Part shown: piece after piece, positions 25,946 through 35,200 of the stretch
How the letters are laid out: each line of letters starts with the position of its first letter
How positions within the stretch are numbered: position 1 is the stretch's first letter
DNA from: Phycisphaerales bacterium
Lineage (GTDB): Bacteria; Planctomycetota; Phycisphaerae; Phycisphaerales; UBA1924
Assembly: GCA_029260315.1 (NCBI GenBank)
Contig: JAJDDM010000106.1
Span: 1-64,000, forward strand
Reading direction: 5' to 3'
Length of the DNA: 64,000 nt
Position numbers and translations under genes: made by a program
Notes under the pieces: generated by a model
Told to the model about the DNA's origin: nothing
The model's input: only the letters and a program-made list of their open reading frames with translations
Databases searched by the model: none

Positions 25946-27616
25946 ATGGTGGCCTTGCCTGGAACTGCCGTCCAATCCGTGTCGTTTGTGAGTCTGGGCT
26001 GTCCGAAGAACCTCGTGGACTCTGAGAAGATGCTCGGCCTGCTCGCCGAGGACGGGGTCGTGCCGATCAGCTATGACCCCGCCGAGGGCTTCGGCGAGGC
26101 CGACGCGGTGGTGGTGAACACCTGCGGGTTTCTCGAGGCGTCGAAGGAGGAATCGCTGTCTGTGATCCGCGAGGCGGTGGAGGCGAAGGAGGCCGGGCGC
26201 GTCGGGCGGGTCGTCGTCGCCGGGTGCCTGGTGCAGCGTCATCGGGCGAAGATGCTGGAGTGGGCGCCGGGGATCGACGCGATGGTCGGTGTGTTCGATC
26301 GGGATCGGATCGTGGAGGCCGTGCGCGGCAAGGCGCCCGAGCGCGACTACCTCGACAAGGCGAGCGACGGGCCGAAATACTGGATCGCGAGCAATGCGCT
26401 CTTGGCAGCAAAAGAGCGCGGACGCGAGACCGTGGGCCTGACCGTGCATGGCAAGGACGGCAAGGGGATCGGATACTTCGAGGACGATTCGGCGAGGCTG
26501 CGGCTGACGCCGCGCCACTACGCCTACCTGCGCGTGAGCGAGGGGTGCAACCAGAACTGCGCGTTCTGCACGATTCCCTCGATCCGGGGCAAGATGCGCA
26601 GCAAGCCGCTGGAGCGGATCGCCGCGGAGGCCCGGGAGTTGGTGCTCGATGGGGCGTTCGAGCTGAACTTGATCGGGCAGGACACGACGAGCTACGGGGA
26701 GGATCTGGGTAGATCGGCTCTCCGAGCCGATGAATCTGGATCCGCGCGGAAGGCGCATCGGCTCGGAGAGCCGATCTACCCGGGGCTGCCGGCGATGCTC
26801 AGGGCGGTGAGCGACGCGGTCGGCGAGACCGGCGGCGTCGGCTGGGTGCGGCTGATGTACGCCTACCCAACCAACTTCTCCGACGCGATGATCGAGGCGT
26901 TCCAGGAGTTGACGGAGGCCGGGCACCTGCTGCCATACATCGATATCCCGTTGCAGCACGCGAGCGACCGGATGCTGAGCGCGATGCGTCGGAATGTGAC
27001 GCGCGACCAGCAGGAGACGCTGCTGGGCAAGCTGCGGGACCGGATTCCGGGACTGGCGATCCGCACGACGCTGATCAGCGGGTTTCCGGGAGAGACCGAC
27101 GAGGACCACGCGGCGTTGGTGGAGTTCGTGCGTTCGCAGGGGTTTGATGCCCTCGGCGTCTTTGAGTACTCGCGCGAGGAGGGAACGGTCGCGGGGACGA
27201 TGGAGCGCGATCCCAAGCTCGCTGTGCCGGCTGATGTCAAGAAGGCCCGGCGGGACGAGATCATGCAACTGCAACAGGAGATCGCGTTTTCGCACGCGGC
27301 GGAGATCGCGGGACAGTTCGACGCGCTGCGTCCGAAGGACACCGGCGCCCGCCTCGACGTGCTCATCGACAGCGAGCTGAAGACCGAGGGCCGCAAGACC
27401 GCGGGGGTGAGCACCGGCGGGCGGCTCTACCAGGGACGCACGAAGGCCCAGGCGCCGATGGTGGACTCGGTCACCTATGTGCAGTCGGCGGCGCGCCTGA
27501 GCCCCGGCGAGCTGGTGCGGTGCGTGATCGTCGATAGCGACGGGTATGACCTGATCGCAAAGCCGGTCGAGGAGCTCGAGCGCCGCTCGAGCCTGCGGGT
27601 CATCGGCGTGCGATAG
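25946..27616 (+). CDS. rimO: ribosomal protein S12 methylthiotransferase with a repeat-derived insertion
   Basis: 556 residues from the ATG at 25946 (MVALPGTAVQSVSFVSLG). The N-terminal MTTase domain has SLGCPKNLVDSE, NTCGFLE and VVAGCLVQRH with its cluster Cys; the radical SAM domain has CNQNCAFCTIPSIRG (CxxxCxxC); a TRAM domain ends the protein. It methylthiolates an Asp of ribosomal protein S12. Relative to the family, two regions are long: an extra stretch between VVGVFDRDRI-type sequence and YAYLRVSEGC, and 25 residues (GRSALRADES...HRLGEPIYPG) encoded by palindromic repeat B right after GQDTTSYGEDL. The catalytic residues are unaffected. An upstream extension of the open frame is only a translated repeat. 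Confidence 0.93.
   Translation: MVALPGTAVQSVSFVSLGCPKNLVDSEKMLGLLAEDGVVPISYDPAEGFGEADAVVVNTCGFLEASKEESLSVIREAVEAKEAGRVGRVVVAGCLVQRHRAKMLEWAPGIDAMVGVFDRDRIVEAVRGKAPERDYLDKASDGPKYWIASNALLAAKERGRETVGLTVHGKDGKGIGYFEDDSARLRLTPRHYAYLRVSEGCNQNCAFCTIPSIRGKMRSKPLERIAAEARELVLDGAFELNLIGQDTTSYGEDLGRSALRADESGSARKAHRLGEPIYPGLPAMLRAVSDAVGETGGVGWVRLMYAYPTNFSDAMIEAFQELTEAGHLLPYIDIPLQHASDRMLSAMRRNVTRDQQETLLGKLRDRIPGLAIRTTLISGFPGETDEDHAALVEFVRSQGFDALGVFEYSREEGTVAGTMERDPKLAVPADVKKARRDEIMQLQQEIAFSHAAEIAGQFDALRPKDTGARLDVLIDSELKTEGRKTAGVSTGGRLYQGRTKAQAPMVDSVTYVQSAARLSPGELVRCVIVDSDGYDLIAKPVEELERRSSLRVIGVR
26707..26781. repeat. palindromic repeat family B, paired, inside the rimO coding region
   Basis: A 75-base element (25 codons) with the same left and right arms as the copy at 25807 and a spacer of about 25 bases. 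It reads through in frame as part of RimO. Confidence 0.92.
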
Positions 27617-27640
27617 TGGGGTTCACAGAGCCCCCAAGAG

Positions 27641-27946
27641 CTACTCGAACCAGCTCCTGCACTCGTAGTAGCAGTACTCGCCCAACTCGATCGCGCCGGC
27701 GACGATGAGGATACCGCCGTAGACCGCGGCGAAGACGAGCAGCTCGTCACCGCCGCCCTGGAAGTTGGCGGAGATGAACCCGCCGTGGTGTCCGTGTGAT
27801 GACCCGCCATGGAGGAGATCGCTGGCCGAATCGTTGAACTCGACGTACCACTCGCCGAGGCTCTGGCAGCCGGAGAGGCAGGGCGTGGCTCCGAGGGCGA
27901 TGGCCGCGGCGATCGCGGGGCGGGAATGGGAGGCGCGGGTCGCCAT
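27641..27946 (-). CDS. small lipoprotein, hypothetical
   Basis: 101 residues. The N-terminus MATRASHSRPAIAAAIALGA followed by TPCLSGCQS looks like a lipoprotein signal with the lipobox Cys at SGC. A His/Gly-rich segment (GGSSHGHHGG) and a membrane-like stretch (LLVFAAVYGGILIVAGAIEL) follow. No family is recognised. It is convergent with rimO. Confidence 0.6.
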   Translation of the reverse strand: MATRASHSRPAIAAAIALGATPCLSGCQSLGEWYVEFNDSASDLLHGGSSHGHHGGFISANFQGGGDELLVFAAVYGGILIVAGAIELGEYCYYECRSWFE

Positions 27947-28001
27947 GCCGACAAGTTAGTAAACAATAACTTGCGTGTCAAGGGCATTTGGAGCCGAGCG
28001 G

Positions 28002-28313
28002 TCAGATCAGGGACGAGCAGTTATCGGTCGGAAGATCCGTGTGCACATACCCGATGCTGTACACCCAGATCGTGGCCTCGTCCGCCGCGTACTTGAACAG
28101 AATGACGAAACGGTGCAGTTCGTCGTGCAGGATGAAATCGAAGTCGTAGGCCGGTAGCCGGGCGGCTCGGCGGGAATGGCCCGAGGGACGACTGAGTGTC
28201 GTGGGCGACTCGGCGAGTTGGTAGAGGTGGTCAACGACCACGCCGCGGAGGATTGGGTCGATCGCGTCAAGGCGCTCTGCCGCGCGCGGCGAGAGCTCAA
28301 TCTCGTAAGGCAT
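28002..28313 (-). CDS. RelE/ParE-like toxin of a Panacea toxin-antitoxin pair
   Basis: 103 residues from the ATG at 28313. MPYEIELSPRAAERLDAIDP, then an internal helix with YQLAESP and strands YDFDFILHDELHRFVILFKY and TIWVYSIGYV give the RelE/ParE order. Such toxins cut mRNA on ribosomes or inhibit gyrase. The start shares one base with the stop of the upstream Panacea-domain gene, the overlap expected of a toxin-antitoxin pair. Confidence 0.75.
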   Translation of the reverse strand: MPYEIELSPRAAERLDAIDPILRGVVVDHLYQLAESPTTLSRPSGHSRRAARLPAYDFDFILHDELHRFVILFKYAADEATIWVYSIGYVHTDLPTDNCSSLI

Positions 28314-28870
28314 CAAGCACTCCGCGCGATGCGGTTGAGCGGGACGCCGCGACCGGCGCGGAAGGCCTGCTCGGCCTCGTCGAGCAGTTGATCGTCGAAG
28401 TCGGGCCAGCGATCACGAGCTCTCTGCTGCTCGAAGAACGAACGCATGGACTCATGGGATATCTCGCGCTTGGACGATGCGTCATCGCTCAGTCCGTCGC
28501 GAGCTGTCAACCAGGGAGTCTCGGCGTGCGTGCGTCGGCGCAGCTCTGTCGCGGAGAATCGTTTGTATCGTTCCCAGATCGATCGAACGAATGCGCGATC
28601 GGGCTCCGCGAGGCCTGCCTCGTCGGCCTCGCCGGGTGGGATGGCCTGATTCTCGTGATCGCGATAGACCGGGTACAGGGTTGGTACGACAGGGCCATGC
28701 GTCCAGGCTTCGATGCGGTCGGGAAACATCGGCTCGCCGCGCTCGGTGAGGGACCAGCCCTGGACGTAGTACATGAGCTTGTGGAGCCGCATCTGGGTGA
28801 TGGGCTCGGGCTCCGGCTCCTGCGCGGCGAGCCGGAGGAGGTAGCGGGCGATGGGGAGAGCGTCGGCCAT
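28313..28870 (-). CDS. Panacea (DUF4065/SocA-like) domain antitoxin
   Basis: 185 residues. The pattern LPIARYLLRLA, QMRLHKLMYYVQGWSLTERG, MFPDRIEAWTHGPVVPTLYP and a later WERYKRFSATELRRRTHAETPW is that of the Panacea domain, found in SocA and in the PanA antitoxins. PanA proteins neutralise many unrelated toxins by direct contact. Its stop and the start of the RelE/ParE-like gene overlap by one base, and it is the first gene of the pair. Confidence 0.85.
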   Translation of the reverse strand: MADALPIARYLLRLAAQEPEPEPITQMRLHKLMYYVQGWSLTERGEPMFPDRIEAWTHGPVVPTLYPVYRDHENQAIPPGEADEAGLAEPDRAFVRSIWERYKRFSATELRRRTHAETPWLTARDGLSDDASSKREISHESMRSFFEQQRARDRWPDFDDQLLDEAEQAFRAGRGVPLNRIARSA

Positions 28871-28924
28871 TCCCTAACAATACCCTCCCAGGTGGCTGGG
28901 GGCGAGTGAAAAACTGAATCATGT

Positions 28925-29392
28925 TCAGTGATTCTCGAAGGCGTTGTAAGGCGTCTGGAGAGCGACTGCAACATACATCTCGCAGAGCGCTTGACGAAGC
29001 GGGTCGGTCACTTCGAACCATCGTGCATCCATGCTCGCGATTCGGGCCTTTGCATCGACGAATGCGGCGAAGAATGAAGGGTTCTGCATGAGTTGCTTGC
29101 GCGAGCCCTCGGGCTTATACGACGCCTGGAGGTTTCCAGTTGCCTCGCGAGCGAGCTTGAATGCGAACGCGGACTTCGTCTGCGCTGAACTGGGATTCCC
29201 ATGATCACGCATCCGCGCTCGTAGGCGGTTGGATCTACCACAGTACAAGTGTGTTGCTCCCTCGGAGAGCAGATAAACACCACGCTTTGGCATAGTCGAT
29301 GGAACACTTGCAACGATCGTGGGTGATTGGGCCAATAGTTGATTCAAGAGTCCTGGCAGTGATTCGACGTGGTCCCTAAACAGCGGGTGCAT
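28925..29392 (-). CDS. GIY-YIG nuclease-like protein
   Basis: 155 residues. The signature appears as GVYLLSEGATHLYCGRSNRL, i.e. GVY about ten residues before YCG, followed by the basic RARMRDH that holds the catalytic Arg. The C-terminal part (WFEVTDPLRQALCEMYVAVAL) carries a Glu in the position of the metal ligand. Stand-alone GIY-YIG proteins of this size occur in accessory regions with restriction or DNA repair roles. It is isolated between a Panacea pair and a phosphatase gene. Confidence 0.75.
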   Translation of the reverse strand: MHPLFRDHVESLPGLLNQLLAQSPTIVASVPSTMPKRGVYLLSEGATHLYCGRSNRLRARMRDHGNPSSAQTKSAFAFKLAREATGNLQASYKPEGSRKQLMQNPSFFAAFVDAKARIASMDARWFEVTDPLRQALCEMYVAVALQTPYNAFENH

Positions 29393-29432
29393 GAGCGAAG
29401 TCTAACTGAGTTTGCCGTCGGTGCGCCAACTG

Positions 29433-30443
29433 TCATCGGTCCAAGGCGAGTTCGCGGATCGCTTCGATGAGCTTGGCGTGGACCTCTGGCGTGGCGCAGA
29501 CGATGCCGGAGTTCTTTTCCAGGCCCTTGCCACGGGAGAAGTCGAGCGGCTTGGCGTGGATGTCGCTGACCCTGCATCCCGCCTCGGTCGCGATCAGCGA
29601 GCCCGCGGCGTGGTCCCAGATCCGCTCAACGTAATCTTTTTTCGTCGGCAGGCGGAGATACGCATCGGCCTGGCCGCGCGCGACCACGGCGTATTTGGCT
29701 TGGCTATCCAGGCGCACCGGCTCGCCGGGGTTGGCGAGTTTCTCGAGCACGCGGTCGGTATCGCTGACCGACGAGTGAGCCTTCTCGACGCTGGCGCAGA
29801 CGCGCACGGGGGCGTCGGGCTCGCCTCGGCGGATGGCCCTGGGCTCCTGGTCGGTGTCGCACAGGCCGCAGGGGGTCTCGAAGCAGCCCTTGCCCCGGAT
29901 CGCGAGATAGATGGAGCCGCGGGCGTCGGCCTTGTCCACCGGCGCATTCTGATCGACCGCGAGGTTCGGGCAGGCGAGTGCGCCGACGACGGGGTGGTCG
30001 CCCTCGATGAAGCCGAGGCTGACGGCGTACTGCTGGCCGCGCAGGAAGCCCTTGGTGCCGTCGATGGGGTCGAGCGTCCAGAAGCCGCCGGGGGCGGGCT
30101 CGGCGTCGCCGACGTCGATGGCGTCGAGGACGTCGGCTTCCGTCGCGTCGGGCCAGATCAGGCGGACGGCCTCGACGACGGCGGCGAGGTGGGCCTCACG
30201 CTCGGGTTCGCGCAGGGCTGCGGAGTCTTCCTCGGCGACGAGCTTGACGCCCCGCCCGAGCTCTTCGAGCAGGATCCTGCCGACGATCGCCTGGGAGGCG
30301 AAGTCGGCGACGGTGACCGGGCTCTTGTCGTCCTTGGTGATCGAGCGGACGCGTTCGAGGTCGCCCTGGACGCGGTTGCAGACAATGGCGGCCTGGGTGA
30401 CGGCCTTGTGGGCCGCGGCGAGGTACTTGGTGTGGTCGTGCAT
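29433..30443 (-). CDS. 3'(2'),5'-bisphosphate nucleotidase (CysQ/HAL2-like)
   Basis: 336 residues of the inositol-monophosphatase superfamily. VAEEDS supplies the first Glu pair, FWTLDPIDGTKGFLRG the DPIDGT metal site, and DHAAGSLIATEAGCRVSD the C-terminal Asp-His motif. The insert after DPIDGTKGF is of HAL2 type, so it should hydrolyse 3'-phosphoadenosine 5'-phosphate formed in sulfate assimilation; cysC in this window makes the precursor. A family B repeat lies just upstream of its start. Confidence 0.88.
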   Translation of the reverse strand: MHDHTKYLAAAHKAVTQAAIVCNRVQGDLERVRSITKDDKSPVTVADFASQAIVGRILLEELGRGVKLVAEEDSAALREPEREAHLAAVVEAVRLIWPDATEADVLDAIDVGDAEPAPGGFWTLDPIDGTKGFLRGQQYAVSLGFIEGDHPVVGALACPNLAVDQNAPVDKADARGSIYLAIRGKGCFETPCGLCDTDQEPRAIRRGEPDAPVRVCASVEKAHSSVSDTDRVLEKLANPGEPVRLDSQAKYAVVARGQADAYLRLPTKKDYVERIWDHAAGSLIATEAGCRVSDIHAKPLDFSRGKGLEKNSGIVCATPEVHAKLIEAIRELALDR

Positions 30444-30451
30444 GGCCTCTA

Positions 30452-30597
30452 GGGTAGATCGGCTCTCCGAGCCGATGTCTCGTGATTCGGCGGAACGATC
30501 GACTCAGTCCCGACACTCCGACTGTGGGCGTCGATCGATGCAAACGCATCGGCTCGGAGACTCGATAGACGCATCGGCTCGGAGAGCCGATCTACCC
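30452..30597. repeat. palindromic repeat family B, paired and composite
   Basis: Left arm GGGTAGATCGGCTCTCCGAG at 30452 and right arm ending GATCTACCC at 30597, with an extra, partly decayed right-arm copy (CATCGGCTCGGAGACTCGAT) inside. It lies between the phosphatase start and the detached AsmA-like fragment. Confidence 0.88.
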
Positions 30598-30904
30598 GCC
30601 GCCGATGTTTTTGAGCGCGTCCTCGAGGCCTCGGCGGAGGAGGTCCTCGGGCTTGAAGCTGCTTCGGAGGGTCTCGACGAAGAGGTCGCCGGCGAGGCTG
30701 GCCTGGGGCGAGCCCATGGGGCCGCTGAGGCGGATGGGGACCTGGAGTGTGTTCATGTCGGGCGCGACGCCGAGGGGGCCGAGGACGCGGGCGATCTGGC
30801 CCTGGATATCTGCGCCGAACTCGGCGCTGAGCGAGCCGAAGGGCAGGTAGGTCACGGCGTCGATCGAGCGGCCGGCGAGATCGACCTGTCCGTCGAGGCG
30901 GGCG
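30598..30904 (-). pseudogene. detached second copy of the AsmA-like C-terminus
   Basis: The minus frame encodes TYLPFGSLSAEFGADIQGQI through PEDLLRRGLEDALKNIGGG, about 90 residues that match the very end of the giant gene at 32220 almost residue for residue (there PEDLLRGGLDEALKRIGGG). The two differ by scattered substitutions, mostly at the extreme end, so the copy is not a recent perfect duplication. It has no start of its own and lies just downstream of the LVIVD/dockerin gene. Confidence 0.85.
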
Positions 30905-30936
30905 ATAAGCCTGGACTGTATGAAGAGGATCGCTTC

Positions 30937-32127
30937 TCAGTCGCATCCGGCTTGGAAGAGGTCGAGGAATCCGAAGAAGTCCTTGGCGTCGAGATCTCCG
31001 TCTCCGTCGATATCGGCGCCTGAGTGTCCATCGGCAAAGAGCTCTAGGAAGAGGAAGAAGTCGTCGGAATCCAGATCGTTGTCGAAATCGCGATCGGCAA
31101 GGCAACGGCAGTTCGTGAGGTCGACGAGAGTGACAGTACTTATTCCTCGTAGAATGCCGATTGTGCCAGCGACGCCAATCTCTAAATACTGTCGGTCTTG
31201 AGTATACCTTGCAATGAGAACCGGATTCTGCAGATCACGAAGATCATAAATGCGGAGGGCTTGCTCAACTCCCCAGACGCTTGAGACATATCCCTTGTCG
31301 CCGACGACCTTGATGCTATTTACGCCAGGATCCACGTCAAAGCGAGCGATCTCGATAGGGGCAGTCGGGTCAGATACATCGATGAAGATCAGCGGCCCTC
31401 TGAAGGTATCACAGTACGCGACGTTTCTCTGGATGTCTATCTGTGTTATGGGTATGTCGGTGCTAAGCTGACCCAGGAAAACCGGGTTGTCAGGATCTGC
31501 TATGTTCACGGCCGCTAATCCTCCAGACTCGCGCCCATCAGACGAGTACCCGATGAACGCCACATTATCCGCGACCTCTATATCCCTTGCGTTGGTTGGA
31601 ATGCTCACGCTGCCCCTGATTATCGGGGAGGTTGGATCCGTAGCGTCCAGCACAAAGAGCTTCTCTTCGGTGTTATCGACGCCGTAAATGAAGCTCCGCT
31701 CGACATCAACGTCGCTGAATCCAAAGTTCCCTTGCCTATGAGTGCCGAGCACCTCAGGCTGAAGTGGGTTGGAGAGATCCAAGAGGTGAGTCCAGATGCC
31801 TGCTTGTGCGTACCCGATGTCGTCCTCTATGATGAGGCCGTAGACCGTCCCCATCCCCCATGCTGCCAGAAAGACCGGATCAGTAGGGTCGGAGATATCC
31901 AGCACCCAGACATCTCCTCTGAAATCTGGGTCGTCGTTATCTTCACCCATGGCAAACAGCAAGTGATCATCTACGACCGCGTCGGTTACACAGAACCAAG
32001 GATGCACGTTCGCGAGAAACGACTCGGTACATTCAAAGGGCTGTGCCGCGGCCATCGATGCGCATAGAGCACCTATTGCCGCGTGCATCGACCGTCGGCA
32101 TGCTGTTGTCTCTTGGTGCTCATGCAT
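30937..32127 (-). CDS. secreted LVIVD-repeat beta-propeller with dockerin-like tail
   Basis: 396 residues with a signal peptide after MHEHQETTACRRSMHAAIGA. About six LVIVD-type blades are visible (VWVLDISDPTDPVFLAAWG, THLLDLSNPLQPEVLG, LFVLDATDPTSPIIRG, LAAVNIADPDNPVFLG, LIFIDVSDPTAPIEIA, LRIYDLRDLQNPVLIA). The tail has two calcium-binding-like repeats (DFDNDLDSDDFFLFLELFAD and DIDGDGDLDAKDFFGFLDLF) and ends AGCD. The DNA is less GC-rich than its surroundings. The gene is flanked on both sides by copies of the AsmA-like 3' end. Confidence 0.88.
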   Translation of the reverse strand: MHEHQETTACRRSMHAAIGALCASMAAAQPFECTESFLANVHPWFCVTDAVVDDHLLFAMGEDNDDPDFRGDVWVLDISDPTDPVFLAAWGMGTVYGLIIEDDIGYAQAGIWTHLLDLSNPLQPEVLGTHRQGNFGFSDVDVERSFIYGVDNTEEKLFVLDATDPTSPIIRGSVSIPTNARDIEVADNVAFIGYSSDGRESGGLAAVNIADPDNPVFLGQLSTDIPITQIDIQRNVAYCDTFRGPLIFIDVSDPTAPIEIARFDVDPGVNSIKVVGDKGYVSSVWGVEQALRIYDLRDLQNPVLIARYTQDRQYLEIGVAGTIGILRGISTVTLVDLTNCRCLADRDFDNDLDSDDFFLFLELFADGHSGADIDGDGDLDAKDFFGFLDLFQAGCD

Positions 32128-32219
32128 GGCATTGGTCCTTTCCTCTTTGCCTGCGAGTCTATCAGAATGCGCCGTTCTTTCGCAGGAGTTGCGGGAATTT
32201 GTGCCGAGAGCTTCTCTGC

Positions 32220-35200
32220 TCAGCCGCCGCCAATGCGTTTCAGAGCTTCGTCAAGGCCCCCCCGGAGGAGATCCTCGGGCTTGAAGCTGCTGCGGAGGCT
32301 CTCGACGAAGAGGTCGCCGGCGAGGCTGGCCTGGGGCGAGCCCATGGGGCCGCTGAGGCGGATGGGGACCTGGAGTGTGTTCATGTCCGGCGCGACGCCG
32401 AGGGGGCCGAGGACGCGGGCGATCTGGCCCTGGATATCTGCGCCGAACTCGGCGCTGAGCGAGCCGAAGGGCAGATACGTCACGGCGTCGATCGAGCGGC
32501 TGGCGAGATCGACCTGCCCGTCGAGGCGGATTGTGAACTCGCCGAGGGGGATCCGGACGTCGCGGTAGAGGACGACGCCGTCGCGGGCGCGCAGGTTGAT
32601 CGGCTTGAGGCGTTTGCCGGCCTGGGCGTCGACGTCCCAGGAGAGGGCCTTGAGGAAGGGCGCGAAGGCGCGGCTGGCGCGGAAGCCGGCGGTGCCGAGG
32701 TCCAGATCGACGTTGGCGTTGAGCTTGGAAAGGTCGCCGTCGAGCGGCAGCTCGAGACGCTTGATCGTGAGCGTCGCGGGGCGGTCGTTCTCATCCTTTT
32801 CGATGCCCGAGAGCAGCGGCATGATCTCGGAGATCCTGGAGGAGAGTTGCGGCGTGAAGCTCGCGACGCGGATCTGGGCCTGTTCGCCCTCGTCGATCGG
32901 GCGTGCGCGGAAGGTGGCGTCGCGGACGCGCCCGCGGAGGTTGACGGTGGTAGTGGGGGTGTCGATCGAGAGGCGGACGCCGCCGCGGTCTTTGGTGAGG
33001 TCTTCTGCGACGAACTCGGCGCTGGCGACGCCTCCGGCGAGGTCGCTGAGCACGCCGCCCTGGTCGAGCAGGGCGTCGAGGAAGTCGATCGGGGCGTTGT
33101 TCGCCGAGGCACGCAGGTTGAGGACGGACTCGTCGGGGAGGATCGTGCCGGCTGGGTCGCGGGCGAGTTGGAGGGTGCCGGTGGCCTCGATCGCGCGCGA
33201 GCCGGGCTCGCTCATGGCACGCAATGCGCCGGCGTCGAGGCGGACGAGATTCGGCATCTGCGGATCGGTGCGGACATGCACGTCGAGGTCGTTGAGCATC
33301 TCGCCTTCGCCGGATTCCAGCGCGAGCGCGAGGCGGTCGGTGCGGACGCGCGCGTCGAACGCCAGCGGGCCGGCGTGCCCGGCGCGCGGCAGGCGCGTCG
33401 TGTCGGCGTCGAGGACCAGGCGCGTCCGCGAGCTCATCGAGATCGGCAGCGACGGCGCGATGTGCTCGCTGAGCCAGGAGCCGTCAAGATCGATCGACGC
33501 GTGGACGGGGCCGACTTCGATCTCACGCTCGCGCAGGGCCAGGGAGATCCGGTCGGTCGTTTCGAGGCGTTCGGTATCGACGGCGGCGGAGAGGAAGACG
33601 CCGTCGGTGAGATCGAACTCGATGTCGGAGCTGAGCGTCGGGCCGGCTGCGCCCGTGACCAATCCGGGTGACTGTAACAAGCGGTCGGCGAGGGCGAGGC
33701 TGACGCCCTGGAGATTTGCGCTGCCCTTGATCGCGCCGGCGGTGCGCGTCACGTCGAGGGCGATCGCGCCGATCGAGGTCTCGGACTCATCGAGCAGCGC
33801 GAGCGAGAGGGCGAGTGTGGTATCGCGGGCCTCGCCCGGCTGGAGCGCGACCTTCGCCGTAAGTCCGTCGAGCAGGACGGGGCCGAGGAATCGGCGATCG
33901 TCGTCGGCCATCTTGAGGCCCAGGCCTCGCAGGTCGGCGCGTTCGAGGGTGACGGTCGCGTCGAGGGTCTGGGCGATGTCGCCGGCGTCGAGGCCGAGCA
34001 GGGTCGGGCCGATGGCGATGTGGAAGGCGGTCTGGCCGGCGATGCGCGGCTGGGGGTCGAGGGTGGGGACGAAGGTGTCGAGGAGGGCCTGGAGGGTGCG
34101 GGGGCGGATGGCGCCGTCGGCAGAGGCGCTGTCGATGCGGAGGGTGGTGTCGCCCAGGGAACCGGAGAGTTCGCCCGTGAGGTCGGCAAGCGCAAGCGAG
34201 CCGGTGAGCGCGAGGTCGTCGGCGCGCGGCTCGAACGAGAGCGAGCCCGAGACCCGCTCGCCGACGGTTTGCGCGGCGAGGTCGTTGAGATCAACGGGTT
34301 CGCCGTTGGCGTCGCGGATCATCACGCCGAGATCGCTGAGCAGGGAGACGGGGGCGTCGCGGAGCGCCGCGCTGCCGCGGACGCCGCTGGCGGCGTAGCG
34401 ACGCTCGAGCAGCGCCGTCAGGTCGATCTGGGCGAGCTCGAAGCTGGCCTCGAAGGGCTCGGCGTCGCGCTGGAGGCGCAGGTCGCCGGAGGTGGAAGCG
34501 ACGCCGGCGGGGGTGAGGGCGGCGCGGATGGTCGAGGAGGCGATGGTCATGGGTGCCGCGCCGTCGCGGGTGAGGCGGATGGCGGGCGCGCCCTCGACGC
34601 GGACCATCGCGGTGCCGGCGATCGCGCCGCCCATCCGATCGGGCTCGTTCAGTCGATCGAGATCGATGCGCAGGTTCGCCAGCTCGCCGGCGAGCGTCGC
34701 GGGGGCCGTAAGCTCGACGGGGGCGTCCTTGCCGAGCAGGGCGCGGATGAGATCGGGCTGGACGTGGAGTGAGAATCTCAGCGGCTGATCTGTCGAGCGG
34801 ATGAGGCGTTCTGCGAGAATGAGCGATCCCGATGCGGTCGCACGCTCGCTGTTGACGGCGAGGTTCGCGAGGCGCTCGCTGCCGCGGGCTTCGACGGCGA
34901 CGCGGGCGCTGAGCGCCGGGCCGATGGCCTCGCTGAGGTCGACGGTGTCGCCGATCCAAGGCTGCGCCAGGGCGGTGTCGGCGTCGTCGATCGAGACCTC
35001 GCCGGCGAGCTGCTGGGCGTCGAAGGTGAAGTTGCCGGCGTCGTCGAAGAGGCGCGCGAGGGAAGCGGCGATTTGGAAGCGCCCGGCGTCGCGCCCGTCC
35101 ATCGTCGCCGAGCCGCTGGAAGTTACGGCGAGGCCCGACTCGGGCGCGAGGGTGACGGTGGCGGTCGTGGGGGAGAGGGCGATGTCGTGGCGTTCGTCGT

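Noticed and set aside
15680-30597. Family B repeats as tRNA genes or terminators
   Set aside because: No cloverleaf, no U-run, and two copies lie inside coding regions.
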